Shown piece after piece: positions 7,648 to 16,217 of a stretch of DNA of 22,815 bases. The notes under the pieces are model-generated. The model searched no databases, was not told where the DNA came from, and saw nothing but the letters and a program-made list of their open reading frames with translations. The position numbers were made by a program, and so were the translations under genes. The stretch comes from a virus, in the IMG/VR virus record IMGVR_UViG_3300031688_000139, positions 1-22,815 of that record; one strand, given 5' to 3'. The number at the start of each line of letters is the position of its first letter. Position 1 is the first letter of the stretch.

Positions 7648-8412
7648 TTACTTTTTATTCTTTAATTTATTTTTTAAAAGTTTATAAACCTCAAGTCCTT
7701 CATCTGATTGTAAAAAAGAACCAACAATATAGTTTGGATCTTCTCCGTAAGGAACTGTTAGCATTTTCTTTTTATTGTTAGGTAAATTATAATAAACATC
7801 TTTATTGTTATTTCTAAACGCAATAAAACCTGCTATTACAAATTGATGGATTGTATCCATTAATTCTAACATTGGATCATTTATGGTATTCATAAAATCT
7901 TCTGGTCTTGATTTAGCGTATAAAAGAATATCTCTTTTTAATTCTGGAATAGTCATATTGTCTACACCATTACCCATTAAAACTCTACATACTGAAGTTA
8001 ATTTATTTACATCAGTAGTTATTTTTTTAGCTTCTATTTGAGCATTTAACTCCGCTTCAACGTATTCTAATTCAACAGACGCATCGCGAGAATTATTTAT
8101 TTCTTCAAACACCATTCCATTACTTGGATGATAGTGTAAGAATTTTTGTAATGATTGATTTTGTTTCTCAACCATTAACATACCATCTTCAAAAACAATA
8201 GGCTCTAAAATTGCATTACCATCTTGCTCATCCTCAAATGGGCTTCTCTGGTTTCTTGCATAACGAAGAGGTCTGTTAATACCTTGTTCTTCATCAAAAT
8301 GTAATAAAGGAGATCTACTTGAATGCCTTGAAGCCAGCATATATGAAAGTGGATACTGGTTGCCTGAAAGTCTATAGGCTTTGTTTTCGTACTTTTCTTT
8401 TTGTTTTGACAT
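7648..8412 (-). CDS. Conserved virion-associated protein of unknown function (254 aa)
   Basis: This gene follows the capsid gene. The protein has an R/S-rich beginning and then a strongly patterned block: FDEEQGINRPLRYARNQRSP, FEDEQDGNAILEPIVFEDG and HPSNGMVFEEIN (residues about 38-108). A helical region with ELKRDILLYAKSRPEDFMN follows, and then DVYYNLPNNKKKMLTVPYGE and FLQSDEGLEVYKLL before a lysine-rich end. I have the impression of seeing this arrangement in marine phage head-gene clusters, but I know no assigned function and see no enzyme motif. The ATG is 77 bases after the capsid stop and downstream of the capsid terminator. No promoter box is visible in that gap, so expression probably depends on leaky read-through, giving less of it than of capsid. 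A terminator follows the gene. Confidence 0.7.
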   Translation of the reverse strand: MSKQKEKYENKAYRLSGNQYPLSYMLASRHSSRSPLLHFDEEQGINRPLRYARNQRSPFEDEQDGNAILEPIVFEDGMLMVEKQNQSLQKFLHYHPSNGMVFEEINNSRDASVELEYVEAELNAQIEAKKITTDVNKLTSVCRVLMGNGVDNMTIPELKRDILLYAKSRPEDFMNTINDPMLELMDTIHQFVIAGFIAFRNNNKDVYYNLPNNKKKMLTVPYGEDPNYIVGSFLQSDEGLEVYKLLKNKLKNKK

Positions 8413-8435
8413 TATAATATAATTTAATTTGATTT

Positions 8436-8473
8436 ATAAAAAATAATTACCCTCGTCATTATAACGAGGGTAA
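8436..8473 (-). terminator. Strong intrinsic terminator after the major capsid gene
   Basis: The minus strand has a perfect 10-bp stem (TTACCCTCGT with ACGAGGGTAA), a 7-base loop and a T-rich tail (TTATTTTTTAT). It starts about 16 bases after the capsid stop. This is the most GC-rich hairpin seen in the window's intergenic DNA. Confidence 0.88.
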
Positions 8474-8489
8474 GTATTACTACTATTTA

Positions 8490-9983
8490 CTATGCATCTT
8501 GGAATAAGAAGAAGTTGTTTGCACCTAAAGTACATACAGCTCTTTCACTCAAGAAGTTTACTTCCATTGCATCAAGATCGCTATTTCTTGCACCACCAGC
8601 AGAACCAGTAATCCAAGTTTTGTAACGTCTATCTTCAGTTTCAGAAGCTCTATAACGAACGTGTAAGAAAGGACGTTTTGCGTTCTTTCCTAAGATTTGG
8701 TCATATACAGTTGTTGAACCAGCTGGAACTAAAAGTCCATTGATTGCTCCTGCATTTACTCCACCTCTCATTGTAGGATCGTTTAAGTATTTCCAATCAG
8801 ACTTGTAAAAGTCATAACCTCTACGGAATCCTGTGAAACCTAAGTTCAAAGCCATATCCTTATCATTGTCAAATAAACCATAAGAAGTACCACCTGCTCC
8901 ATAAGAGTTTTGTGATGCCAACATATCATCAATATCAAATGAGAATTGTCTGTTTACAAAAATTACATTTTCTTCAATAGAACCTTGCTTGTCAAGTCTT
9001 TGAATAACATTGTCAAATTGAGCTAAAGCAACTGGGTTTCCACCACCGAATACATTACCTCTATTTCCTACCACGTAGAAGATACCATCAGATCCTGAAA
9101 GATTAGCTGCACCTGCACCTACTCCCACACCTTGTAAGAAATCTGCCGCACCAGAAGCTGCGTCTGCTGGAACTGCTTCCACCATTGCTGTCTCTAAGTA
9201 ATCTTCAAAACGTAATCTTGTATCATGTTCAGATTTCAAATACCATAAGTATCCTGTTGCACCTGCTTCAGATGTAACTTCAATCCAACCAATCTGAGCC
9301 ATATCAGAACCAGAAACAGAATATTTGTCTTTGATAATAATTGGCTTGTTGTCAAAAATAAAGTCATCAGACTCGTTAGAACCAACCATTCCGTTAGTAC
9401 CTTTTGCAAATTCAGAACCATAGATAAAAATATCACATCCTGCTGCTGCTGCCATTGCTTGACCGCCTGCTTCATAATAAGCTACAGTAAATGTTCCTGG
9501 AGCTGCTGAAGTTGGAGCTACTTTGATAATTGCTTTATTCTGTAATGTTGATCCAACTGTATTGTCAGAAATCATTACAGTTTGTCCAACTCTAAGTGTA
9601 GCTAAAATACCTGAATTAGCATTTAACTGTGGATTAAAGTTAGTAGGATTGTTAGCTCCAGCTCCTGGCGCTGCTCCTACTCCTGGAACTGTCCAAACAC
9701 CATCTACTGCACCTGCTGCTGAAGCAGAAGTACATCCTTGATATTTTGTGTGTAATCTACCTTGTTCTGCCCATTTAATTAAATCCGAGTTAGAAGGCAT
9801 TTCAGCTCCTACCATTCTCAAGAATGATGCTACTGATCTGTTTCCATAACGCTCAAATTCCTTTTCGTAAGTATCTGGAAGATACTGATTTAAGAAATCA
9901 AAGTTGTTTATGTAGTTTGTTGATAAAGGAGTTTGCTGCGCACTTGGTTGCAAGTCAAATCCTGGTGTTAAATTTACTGCCAT
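8490..9983 (-). CDS. Major capsid protein (497 aa)
   Basis: This is the shell-forming protein. The length (497 aa) fits crAss-like major capsid proteins, which have the HK97 fold. The N-terminal part carries YLPDTYEKEFERYGNRSVAS then FLRMVGAE and KWAEQGRLHTKY (residues about 34-81), a helix-rich start I associate with that family. An A/G/P-rich variable stretch lies at about 82-195 and is probably a surface-exposed insertion. The second half is well ordered: VIFVNRQFSFDIDDMLASQN, GLFDNDKDMALNLG and GFRRGYDFYKSDWKYLNDP, then a C-terminal FLSERAVCTLGANNFFLFQD. The position right after a scaffold-like gene and right before a strong terminator also fits. The start is an ATG behind an A-rich leader without Shine-Dalgarno; the stop is TAG, unlike most neighbours (TAA). 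The GC content looks higher than in its neighbours, as often seen for highly expressed capsid genes. Confidence 0.85.
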   Translation of the reverse strand: MAVNLTPGFDLQPSAQQTPLSTNYINNFDFLNQYLPDTYEKEFERYGNRSVASFLRMVGAEMPSNSDLIKWAEQGRLHTKYQGCTSASAAGAVDGVWTVPGVGAAPGAGANNPTNFNPQLNANSGILATLRVGQTVMISDNTVGSTLQNKAIIKVAPTSAAPGTFTVAYYEAGGQAMAAAAGCDIFIYGSEFAKGTNGMVGSNESDDFIFDNKPIIIKDKYSVSGSDMAQIGWIEVTSEAGATGYLWYLKSEHDTRLRFEDYLETAMVEAVPADAASGAADFLQGVGVGAGAANLSGSDGIFYVVGNRGNVFGGGNPVALAQFDNVIQRLDKQGSIEENVIFVNRQFSFDIDDMLASQNSYGAGGTSYGLFDNDKDMALNLGFTGFRRGYDFYKSDWKYLNDPTMRGGVNAGAINGLLVPAGSTTVYDQILGKNAKRPFLHVRYRASETEDRRYKTWITGSAGGARNSDLDAMEVNFLSERAVCTLGANNFFLFQDA

Positions 9984-10000
9984 TTTTTTATTATTTTAAA

Positions 10001-11152
10001 TTAATTATTTTTACTACTTCTAATTTTGAGTCCTCTTCCATGCTCATTACGATTATTAGTAGTCACAGGGCGTATTTTCATTCCATCTTTTGAAACAGTT
10101 TGAGATTGTTGTCTAAGATCCATATTAATGTTTTTAGATTTTCTTGAAACATCATCTACAGCGTTAGCTACACCTTGATCATAAAAATATTGAGCAAATT
10201 TATCAGGATTCATCGCTACCGATAAAGCCTTATGATAACCTACAGCGTCTTTAATTAATCCACTTTCATCTAAATATTTGCCGATAAAATTACCAACATT
10301 AGATTGAACATTTTTTAATTCTTCCGCAGTCCCTGGTTTAAAAGTAAGTTTATTATCAGACACATTAAAATCAAAACCTTTGAAATCACTGTTAAACACA
10401 TCATTTGTTCTGTCTGTAAAAAATTTAGCTTTTTTACCGTTTGCCTCTTCTAAACTTTTAGATTCCTCTATATAACTTTTATAAGCATTAATGTTTTTTT
10501 CTTGATCTTCAGATAATGCACCCCCACTTGACTCAAGAGGAATGTTGTACTTATCTTTCTGTTCATTTAAAAACTTCTTTGCCTTAGAAAGTTCACGTTT
10601 TTTAGCTAATTTTACCTTCTTAATTTCTCTTGGTTCATCCAGGTCTTCGTCAAAACTGAATTTATCCTCAATAATATCTTGAATATCTATTTCATCTAAA
10701 CCTTCTTCAGTTGATGAATAGTAATTAGCCAGTACAGCATCATCATCCATAGAATCAAAATCCTTTTGTAAATTATAAAAGTCTTCAATTCCACGACCTG
10801 TTTCTTGCTTGTACTTAAAATACGCTGACACATCATCTGGTAAATCTACATTTGCCTCTTTTTCCGCAAATAATTCATCAACAGATTCAATATCTTTGTC
10901 GTATCTATCTTTTATATATGAAAGAACATCTCTGTCATTTATCTCTGACGGTGTGTTTACTTCAACTTTTTCTTCAACTTTTTCTTCAACTTTTTCTTCG
11001 GTTGAATTAATATTAGATAAATTAATTTTATCTATTCCAGTTTCTTTATTTGCTGAATCGTCAAATTTTTCTTCATGTGCTTTTAGTAAATCATTCTCTA
11101 CTTCAACACGAGACTTCTCTTCTTTTGTTACTTCTTTTACTTTAAATTCCAT
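10001..11152 (-). CDS. Probable scaffolding protein, acidic and coiled (383 aa)
   Basis: This gene lies between portal and major capsid genes, the usual place of a capsid scaffold, and stops 17 bases before the capsid ATG. The protein is highly charged and helix-rich, with no cysteine that I see. It has an acidic first half (three EKVE repeats at about residues 53-64, then DEIDIQDIIEDKFSFDEDLD), a K/E-rich middle that may form coiled coil, and a basic tail (NEHGRGLKIRSSKNN). An acidic coiled body with a basic C-terminal end is common in phage scaffolds, where the basic end contacts the capsid. No protease motif is visible, so whether it is removed by cleavage is unknown. The ATG follows a TAnnTTTG box by 16 bases. 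The call rests on position and composition rather than recognised homology. Confidence 0.6.
   Translation of the reverse strand: MEFKVKEVTKEEKSRVEVENDLLKAHEEKFDDSANKETGIDKINLSNINSTEEKVEEKVEEKVEVNTPSEINDRDVLSYIKDRYDKDIESVDELFAEKEANVDLPDDVSAYFKYKQETGRGIEDFYNLQKDFDSMDDDAVLANYYSSTEEGLDEIDIQDIIEDKFSFDEDLDEPREIKKVKLAKKRELSKAKKFLNEQKDKYNIPLESSGGALSEDQEKNINAYKSYIEESKSLEEANGKKAKFFTDRTNDVFNSDFKGFDFNVSDNKLTFKPGTAEELKNVQSNVGNFIGKYLDESGLIKDAVGYHKALSVAMNPDKFAQYFYDQGVANAVDDVSRKSKNINMDLRQQSQTVSKDGMKIRPVTTNNRNEHGRGLKIRSSKNN
10961..10996 (-). repeat. Three tandem 12-base repeats in the scaffold-like gene
   Basis: The plus strand shows ttcaactttttc three times without gaps. On the coding strand it encodes a charged EKVE repeat. 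Such an in-frame unit can change copy number by slippage without breaking the gene. Confidence 0.9.
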
Positions 11153-11168
11153 TTGATTTTATTTTTAA

Positions 11169-11176
11169 CAAAGTTA
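11169..11176 (-). promoter_or_regulatory. Candidate -7 promoter box for the scaffold-capsid unit
   Basis: It reads TAACTTTG on the minus strand, in the 53-base gap between the portal stop and the ATG of the scaffold-like gene, 16 bases before that ATG. No TTG is found near -33. It matches TAnnTTTG and would allow capsid and scaffold to be made at a higher level than portal. Confidence 0.42.
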
Positions 11177-11205
11177 ATACTAATTTAATTATAATTTTAA
11201 GTAGT

Positions 11206-13641
11206 TTATCTTGGATTAAATTCCGCAAAATCAAACCCATCTAAACTATCTTCATTAGATTCAAAATTAATAGAAGGTAGATTACGTTTTCTTTGTTCTA
11301 TCATTCTTGATTGATTAGATGATTGATTATTTAATCTATCAGCTTTATTTGTTTCTCTACTTTTTTCTCTGTCTTCTAATTGAGATTGCTCAACACCTTG
11401 TAATTGCATTTGGTAGTTAAATTCTACCTCCATTAATTTAGTTTTTAACTGAGCCTCCATTTGCATTTTTTGAATTTGCATTTGATTTTGAGCAGTCATT
11501 GTTTCCATTTTAGCCGCAGAAGTGGCTTGAGCTATTTGCATTTGTTGTTGAGCAGCAGCTTCTTGTGCTTGCATTTGTTGTTGCGACTGCATCTCTTGCT
11601 GTTGCATTTGCATTTGCTGTTCTCTTTCTTCTTTTTGCTTACGTTTTAATTTTAATAGCTGATTTGCCATTTTTAAATTATGAATCTCTCTGATATCAAT
11701 CGCGTCCTCTAAACTTATATTCTTCTGAGATAAAGCCATTTGAATGTTTTGTTCCAGCATAGCCTTCTCCTCTTCATCTGGAGACATTTCAATAAATATT
11801 CCGAAATCATATAAATACAAATCTTTTATTTCATCAATAATTTGCAAATTATATTTTCCAATCTGCATAGCAAACTCATCTTTAAAATCAGCATATTCTA
11901 ATATATCTGCCATTCTTATAGATAAACATTCAGCCAAACTTCTTGTCATATATAGACTCGCTTGTAATATATGCCTTGTAGCTGTATTTGAATTTAATGC
12001 AGCTAATTTATTAACCCCTACTAAAGAATTTGGATCAGGACTTGATCCATCACGCGCTTCATTTAAGCCTGTTACAGCTCTTATCATATCTAAGTAATGA
12101 TTATAGTTACCTATAAGCATTTGCATTTTACCTGCTCCACTTGAAGCTGTTAGCTGAGTAATTGGAACTTTTGCATTGTTAAATTCTCCATCTTGAGTAT
12201 AGCTCCTACCGATAACACTACCTGTTTGAAAATACAAACGTAATGCGTCTTCAGGATTATATGCAGCTCCAGTACCTAAGTCAACCTCATTTAAACCATC
12301 AGCATCAATAAACACTCCATCAGGAACTACTCTTGAAACTACTTGTTGTATTTTTAAGTGACTCATTTGAATTAAATCTGCAAATGGAATCATTCTACGA
12401 ACTAAAGATTCTACAGAACCTTTGTACATTCTTGGCGCACACGCTATATAATTTGGTCTTGCATATTGATTTGCAGATTTTGGCCTAACCATATTTTCGC
12501 TCAATTTCCATTTAAGCATAATGTTAGTACCCATAACCATTACACCATCATACCAAACATCAATTCGTTTAGTTACTTTCTCAAAATTACCCTCATCCAT
12601 CATTTCTTGTGGAGGATTAAAAGAATCGTCTTTTTCTACAGTCTTAAAACTACCATCTGGCATTCTTTTCTTTTTATAAACAAAAGAATGTGTAGACTTA
12701 TAATTAAAATATAATAATGTAGCAGTATCTTTATTAAACATACTATTATTAAAAGCTTGCGCTCCATCATAATATTGCGCCCAATCTTGACTGTATTTAG
12801 AAATTTCTGATAAATCTGCAAGAGATAAATCTGGATCTATTTTTATTAACTCCCCAATCGGAACTGTTTTTATTTCACCCCAATAAAAGTTGTCCTTAAA
12901 ATAAGGATCTTCAGTATAACTATAAACCACATTTGCTGGATCAACATAATCAATCTTAACTCCAGATCCAGGTAGAAACATATGTTTACACATTCCAATA
13001 CCTATAACTGTTTGATCGTAATCAACTCGTTTTCTTATATCTTGATAATGATTTTCATCTAACAAAGTATTAATACCTACCTCTTGAGCAATCTCAATAG
13101 CTGGCTTATATTTCATTTGCATATACAACTCCATCTCTTGATCATTCCCTGGAAGTTCTTCCTCTGCTACACTAAAAACAGGTACTCCAAAATCTTTTTC
13201 TAACTGCTGTAATACAGGAGCTGAAACCATGTCGGCTTGAATCATGTCTTGAAAAACATTTCTTTTTTCTGCTGACATAGCATCTTGAGCATATGTTTTT
13301 ATTTTGAATAACCTATCAGACATTCCGTTAACAACTATATCAACAAATTTAGGAATAATTGGCACTGGAGTCCAGTCTAAGTTTAAGTGACTTAGATCAC
13401 CATCTACTGAAATTTCATTTTTATATTTAGCAATAGATTGCTCTCCTCTGGCATAAAGCCTTAATCTATTAAAGTCTGCCCATTGATTATAGAACCTACA
13501 TGAACCACTATCTCTCCTAAACCACTCATACTGTATTGCTTGTCCTACTTTCAATCCAAACTCCATTTGACCTTTTACGGAATCCGATTCAAATTGATCA
13601 GGAAAAGCAGCAGAGTTAACTTGTATATTTACATCTTTCAT
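11206..13641 (-). CDS. Portal protein (811 aa)
   Basis: This protein forms the ring at the DNA-entry vertex and docks the terminase. It follows the large terminase gene with an ATGA overlap, as is usual. The N-terminal third contains RLRLYARGEQSIAKYKNEIS and LNLDWTPVPIIPKFVDIVVN followed by GMSDRLF (about residues 70-140), a block I recognise from crAss-like portals. The length is also in the range I expect for them. A long helical region with AVTGLNEARDGSSPDPNSLVG comes before the C-terminal part. From about residue 665 to 735 the sequence is dominated by Q, M, E and K (for example EREQQMQMQQQEMQ), probably a long coiled barrel or disordered tail. The end (SLDGFDFAEFNPR) is acidic. The stop is TAA and the next gene begins 53 bases later. 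Confidence 0.86.
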   Translation of the reverse strand: MKDVNIQVNSAAFPDQFESDSVKGQMEFGLKVGQAIQYEWFRRDSGSCRFYNQWADFNRLRLYARGEQSIAKYKNEISVDGDLSHLNLDWTPVPIIPKFVDIVVNGMSDRLFKIKTYAQDAMSAEKRNVFQDMIQADMVSAPVLQQLEKDFGVPVFSVAEEELPGNDQEMELYMQMKYKPAIEIAQEVGINTLLDENHYQDIRKRVDYDQTVIGIGMCKHMFLPGSGVKIDYVDPANVVYSYTEDPYFKDNFYWGEIKTVPIGELIKIDPDLSLADLSEISKYSQDWAQYYDGAQAFNNSMFNKDTATLLYFNYKSTHSFVYKKKRMPDGSFKTVEKDDSFNPPQEMMDEGNFEKVTKRIDVWYDGVMVMGTNIMLKWKLSENMVRPKSANQYARPNYIACAPRMYKGSVESLVRRMIPFADLIQMSHLKIQQVVSRVVPDGVFIDADGLNEVDLGTGAAYNPEDALRLYFQTGSVIGRSYTQDGEFNNAKVPITQLTASSGAGKMQMLIGNYNHYLDMIRAVTGLNEARDGSSPDPNSLVGVNKLAALNSNTATRHILQASLYMTRSLAECLSIRMADILEYADFKDEFAMQIGKYNLQIIDEIKDLYLYDFGIFIEMSPDEEEKAMLEQNIQMALSQKNISLEDAIDIREIHNLKMANQLLKLKRKQKEEREQQMQMQQQEMQSQQQMQAQEAAAQQQMQIAQATSAAKMETMTAQNQMQIQKMQMEAQLKTKLMEVEFNYQMQLQGVEQSQLEDREKSRETNKADRLNNQSSNQSRMIEQRKRNLPSINFESNEDSLDGFDFAEFNPR

Positions 13642-15887
13642 TTGTTAAGTAATTGACTAACCGAGGCTGTATTATTATATCTTGCAAAGTTAATGCTTAT
13701 TTTTGATTTTTCTTTAGCAGGGGTGTACAAGTGCTTTTGATTCGCCATTATAGCTAAACCTGAACTAATAGAAGCATCAAACTTGGTTCTGTTATTTATA
13801 TCAAACTTGGCCCAGTCTTCTAAAGTTCTATGAAAATAACATATACCCATATCATCTTTATCTCTATAACTCCCCTCCATATCTAAACCAACATATTTTT
13901 CTATGTATGATTCTATTGCAGAAGCGTGTGATTGTTTCACATCTTCACTTGAGTTGGGAATCCCACCTAATTCTTTTTCAGTTTTAGATAATTTATTAAA
14001 TGTTTTATCAGGTCTATTTATACTAAAACCTCTGTAACCTCTATTTTTTAAATGATACAATAAACGAGGTTTATTGTTTTCACATAATATTGGCATTCCG
14101 AAAAACACACAAGCCATAAGTACTTCTTCAAAAAATATTTCAGCAGTTTGAGGCCGAGCTATATATTCTAAAAAAAACTCATTACTTGGAGCGTTACCCA
14201 TATTAAACTTTGTTAAGCCATGCAAAGAACCGTTAGATCCTTTTCCAACTACAACTCCTGAAATATCATATGAATCACATCCAAATGTACCTAAGTGTTC
14301 ATTACCTGGATATCGCTTTCCATTTTTAGTAATAACATTGTTTTGTAATGCCTTTTCTGGTAACCAAGATACAAAAAATCTTCCTCTTTTATTTGGTGAC
14401 CAAATTACCCTTGTATCTTTAATTCCATTTTCCCAAGAAAAAGATCCTTGAGTAACATATCTGTCTATTATTAAAGAATCGTTGTAGTCTATTTGTTGAT
14501 ATATTTTAGTAAGATTAAATATTGACTGCTTACTTTCATCTCTAAATGCGTGAGACTCAGTTCTTGGAAACTGTCTATAAAATTCATTCAATGCATCTGG
14601 ATCATTAGATAAAGAATCCACTTCGTTTTGCCAATAATTAATAGCTCCTTGATTTATCATTTCACCATCTATTCCCTTTATAGGCTTTTCAGGAGTTTCA
14701 AAAACAGGCATTCCATACATATCAATAAATCCTTCCATATTCCATTCCATAGGAATAAACAGACTATACAATCCGCTTTTTGTTTGTCCGTTTGAGTTAC
14801 GTTTAGTAACATCAGAGTCGTAATATAATTTTTTAAAATTAGATCCACCTTTATCTAATGCGTTTGATGTTGAACCCATCATGCATTTCCCAATAACCTT
14901 ACTACCTAAACGTAAACACGTTTTCGTAACTCGCCAGTTGTTTAAGATATTGTCTGGTCGCTCCCATTTACCACTTTCATCATGAACTAATAATTTTAAT
15001 TTTTCACCATCATAACTATTATCTCCTGTATTCTTCCAGTCAATTGTTGTATCTAAACCTTCAAGCTCTTGATCTTCATTTAAATACATATTTTTTTTAG
15101 TAATCTTAGAAGCTGGAACTCTAAAAGCTAATTCAGTTTTTGGTTTATCCATACCATCCTGAATAGGTTTAAAAAAGAAAGGATAATTATTTGATATAGG
15201 GACAACCTTATCGGTAAACATTTTTTTTGCGTCAGAACCAGTTTTAGACAATATACCTATCCTTGCGTCTTTTGTAATCGTGCCTATATTTGCACACTCC
15301 TCGGAAGCCATAAACGAAAAACCTGAACGTCTAATTTTTAAATAATCATTACCAAAACTTCTTTTATCGGCCTTGCAAGCTTCCCAATGTATATAAAAAA
15401 TTCTATTTGCTTCCCTAAAGTCAGGTAGACCAACATCAATTTTAGTATGCTGTATGTACATCCAGTGAGAACCAGTTATGTATGTAGGTTTCCCATTATT
15501 CATAAACCAATAACCTTGTTCTCTATAATCAAATTGACTTTCTATGTAATCAACCCACTCATTTTTAAAACTTGCAGGAGCATCATGCCATTGAAAAATA
15601 GACTTTATTTTTTTTAAAGGTTTTGGTATTTCTTGAGGAGACCAGTGTTGTTCGTCTTTTTTTTCAGACCTCTTATATACTTCTTTAGATATTTTAGGAA
15701 GAGCAATGTTTAATCCTTGTATGTTTATTATTTGATCAATTTGACCTGTGCGTGAAATAACAACAAAATTATATTTTTCATTATAACCATAAGACCATGA
15801 TTTAGCTTTGTTTTTTATAGACAAAACATTTTTTGGAACTATGTTAATAAGCTCAATATATAGTTTATTTTGACTTTCTTTCTGCAA
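13638..15887 (-). CDS. terL: Terminase large subunit, TerL (749 aa)
   Basis: This is the packaging motor ATPase and nuclease. At about residues 125-148 is GYWFMNNGKPTYITGSHWMY, a hallmark of crAss-like large terminases. The Walker A position is the divergent KIRRSGFSF (184-192). Walker B is LKLLVHDES with D303 and E304, and a likely coupling motif is GKCMMGSTS (333-341). The nuclease half has TFGCDSYDISG (D538, D541) and a later acidic site in MPILCENNKP (E603), as expected for an RNase H-like fold. The start is unusual: no ATG lies near the beginning of the frame, which is closed by a stop at 15903-15905. The TTG at 15885-15887 is the only plausible start I see, preceded by AAAGGG. It overlaps the 91-aa gene by 23 bases. 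The stop (TGA) overlaps the portal start. Confidence 0.92.
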   Translation of the reverse strand: MQKESQNKLYIELINIVPKNVLSIKNKAKSWSYGYNEKYNFVVISRTGQIDQIINIQGLNIALPKISKEVYKRSEKKDEQHWSPQEIPKPLKKIKSIFQWHDAPASFKNEWVDYIESQFDYREQGYWFMNNGKPTYITGSHWMYIQHTKIDVGLPDFREANRIFYIHWEACKADKRSFGNDYLKIRRSGFSFMASEECANIGTITKDARIGILSKTGSDAKKMFTDKVVPISNNYPFFFKPIQDGMDKPKTELAFRVPASKITKKNMYLNEDQELEGLDTTIDWKNTGDNSYDGEKLKLLVHDESGKWERPDNILNNWRVTKTCLRLGSKVIGKCMMGSTSNALDKGGSNFKKLYYDSDVTKRNSNGQTKSGLYSLFIPMEWNMEGFIDMYGMPVFETPEKPIKGIDGEMINQGAINYWQNEVDSLSNDPDALNEFYRQFPRTESHAFRDESKQSIFNLTKIYQQIDYNDSLIIDRYVTQGSFSWENGIKDTRVIWSPNKRGRFFVSWLPEKALQNNVITKNGKRYPGNEHLGTFGCDSYDISGVVVGKGSNGSLHGLTKFNMGNAPSNEFFLEYIARPQTAEIFFEEVLMACVFFGMPILCENNKPRLLYHLKNRGYRGFSINRPDKTFNKLSKTEKELGGIPNSSEDVKQSHASAIESYIEKYVGLDMEGSYRDKDDMGICYFHRTLEDWAKFDINNRTKFDASISSGLAIMANQKHLYTPAKEKSKISINFARYNNTASVSQLLNK

Positions 15888-16140
15888 ATCCCTTTGGTGT
15901 GTTATTTACTTTAGTATCAACTCCTTCTAATAAATCTTTTTCTTCTTGTATTCTTTTTAATATTTCAAACGAATCAAATATTGCTAATTTTTTTGTTGCC
16001 GCTGCGTTTTTTAATTTATCTGCCGCAAGGTCATCTTCACTATCATATTTAATAATATCTGCCTTTGCCACTTTAATTAATTGCTGTACAGCTAACTCAC
16101 CAGCTTTTATAATCTCTCTTTTTATGTTTTTTATATCCAT
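15865..16140 (-). CDS. Small helical protein before TerL, candidate terminase small subunit (91 aa)
   Basis: This is an all-helical, charged protein of 91 residues (IKREIIKAGELAVQQLIKVA, then ADKLKNAAATKKLAIFDSFE and a basic end GFAERKSK). It sits immediately upstream of TerL and overlaps it by 23 bases, the classic place for the small subunit that recognises packaging DNA. Small terminases are usually longer and have an N-terminal helix-turn-helix, which I cannot confirm here. The alternative is a small structural or regulatory protein that merely precedes TerL. The ATG has no Shine-Dalgarno at normal spacing. A GGGAGG lies about 37 bases upstream, too far to serve it. The frame is closed by a stop a few codons before the ATG, so no longer form is possible. 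Confidence 0.6.
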   Translation of the reverse strand: MDIKNIKREIIKAGELAVQQLIKVAKADIIKYDSEDDLAADKLKNAAATKKLAIFDSFEILKRIQEEKDLLEGVDTKVNNTPKGFAERKSK

Positions 16141-16217
16141 CTTGATTTCGATTATATTTAAGTTTTAGTTTATCTGCTTTATCCTCCCAATCAGATTTTT
16201 ATTTATTAATATTTTTT

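Noticed and set aside
9523-9741. A plus-strand frame of 72 codons opposite the capsid gene.
   Set aside because: It is antisense to the A/G/P-rich segment of the capsid gene; the composition explains the open frame.
11461-11649. A plus-strand frame of 62 codons opposite the portal C-terminus, rich in Leu, His and Ser.
   Set aside because: It is the antisense of the Q/M/E-rich region of the portal gene, where stops are rare by composition. It has no gene-like context.
13638-13641. The ATGA overlap as a possible frameshift fusing terminase and portal.
   Set aside because: Both proteins are complete with their expected lengths and domains; this is ordinary translational coupling.
16141-16217. 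A protein-like frame on the minus strand (SDWEDKADKLKLKYNRNQDG and on into the 91-aa gene, ending at a TGA) in the 77-base gap before the 91-aa gene.
   Set aside because: It reads like coding sequence but has an in-frame stop just upstream and no ATG, GTG or TTG start. It may be a gene remnant. A GGGAGG lies nearby but with no start codon at proper distance. Not listed as a gene.
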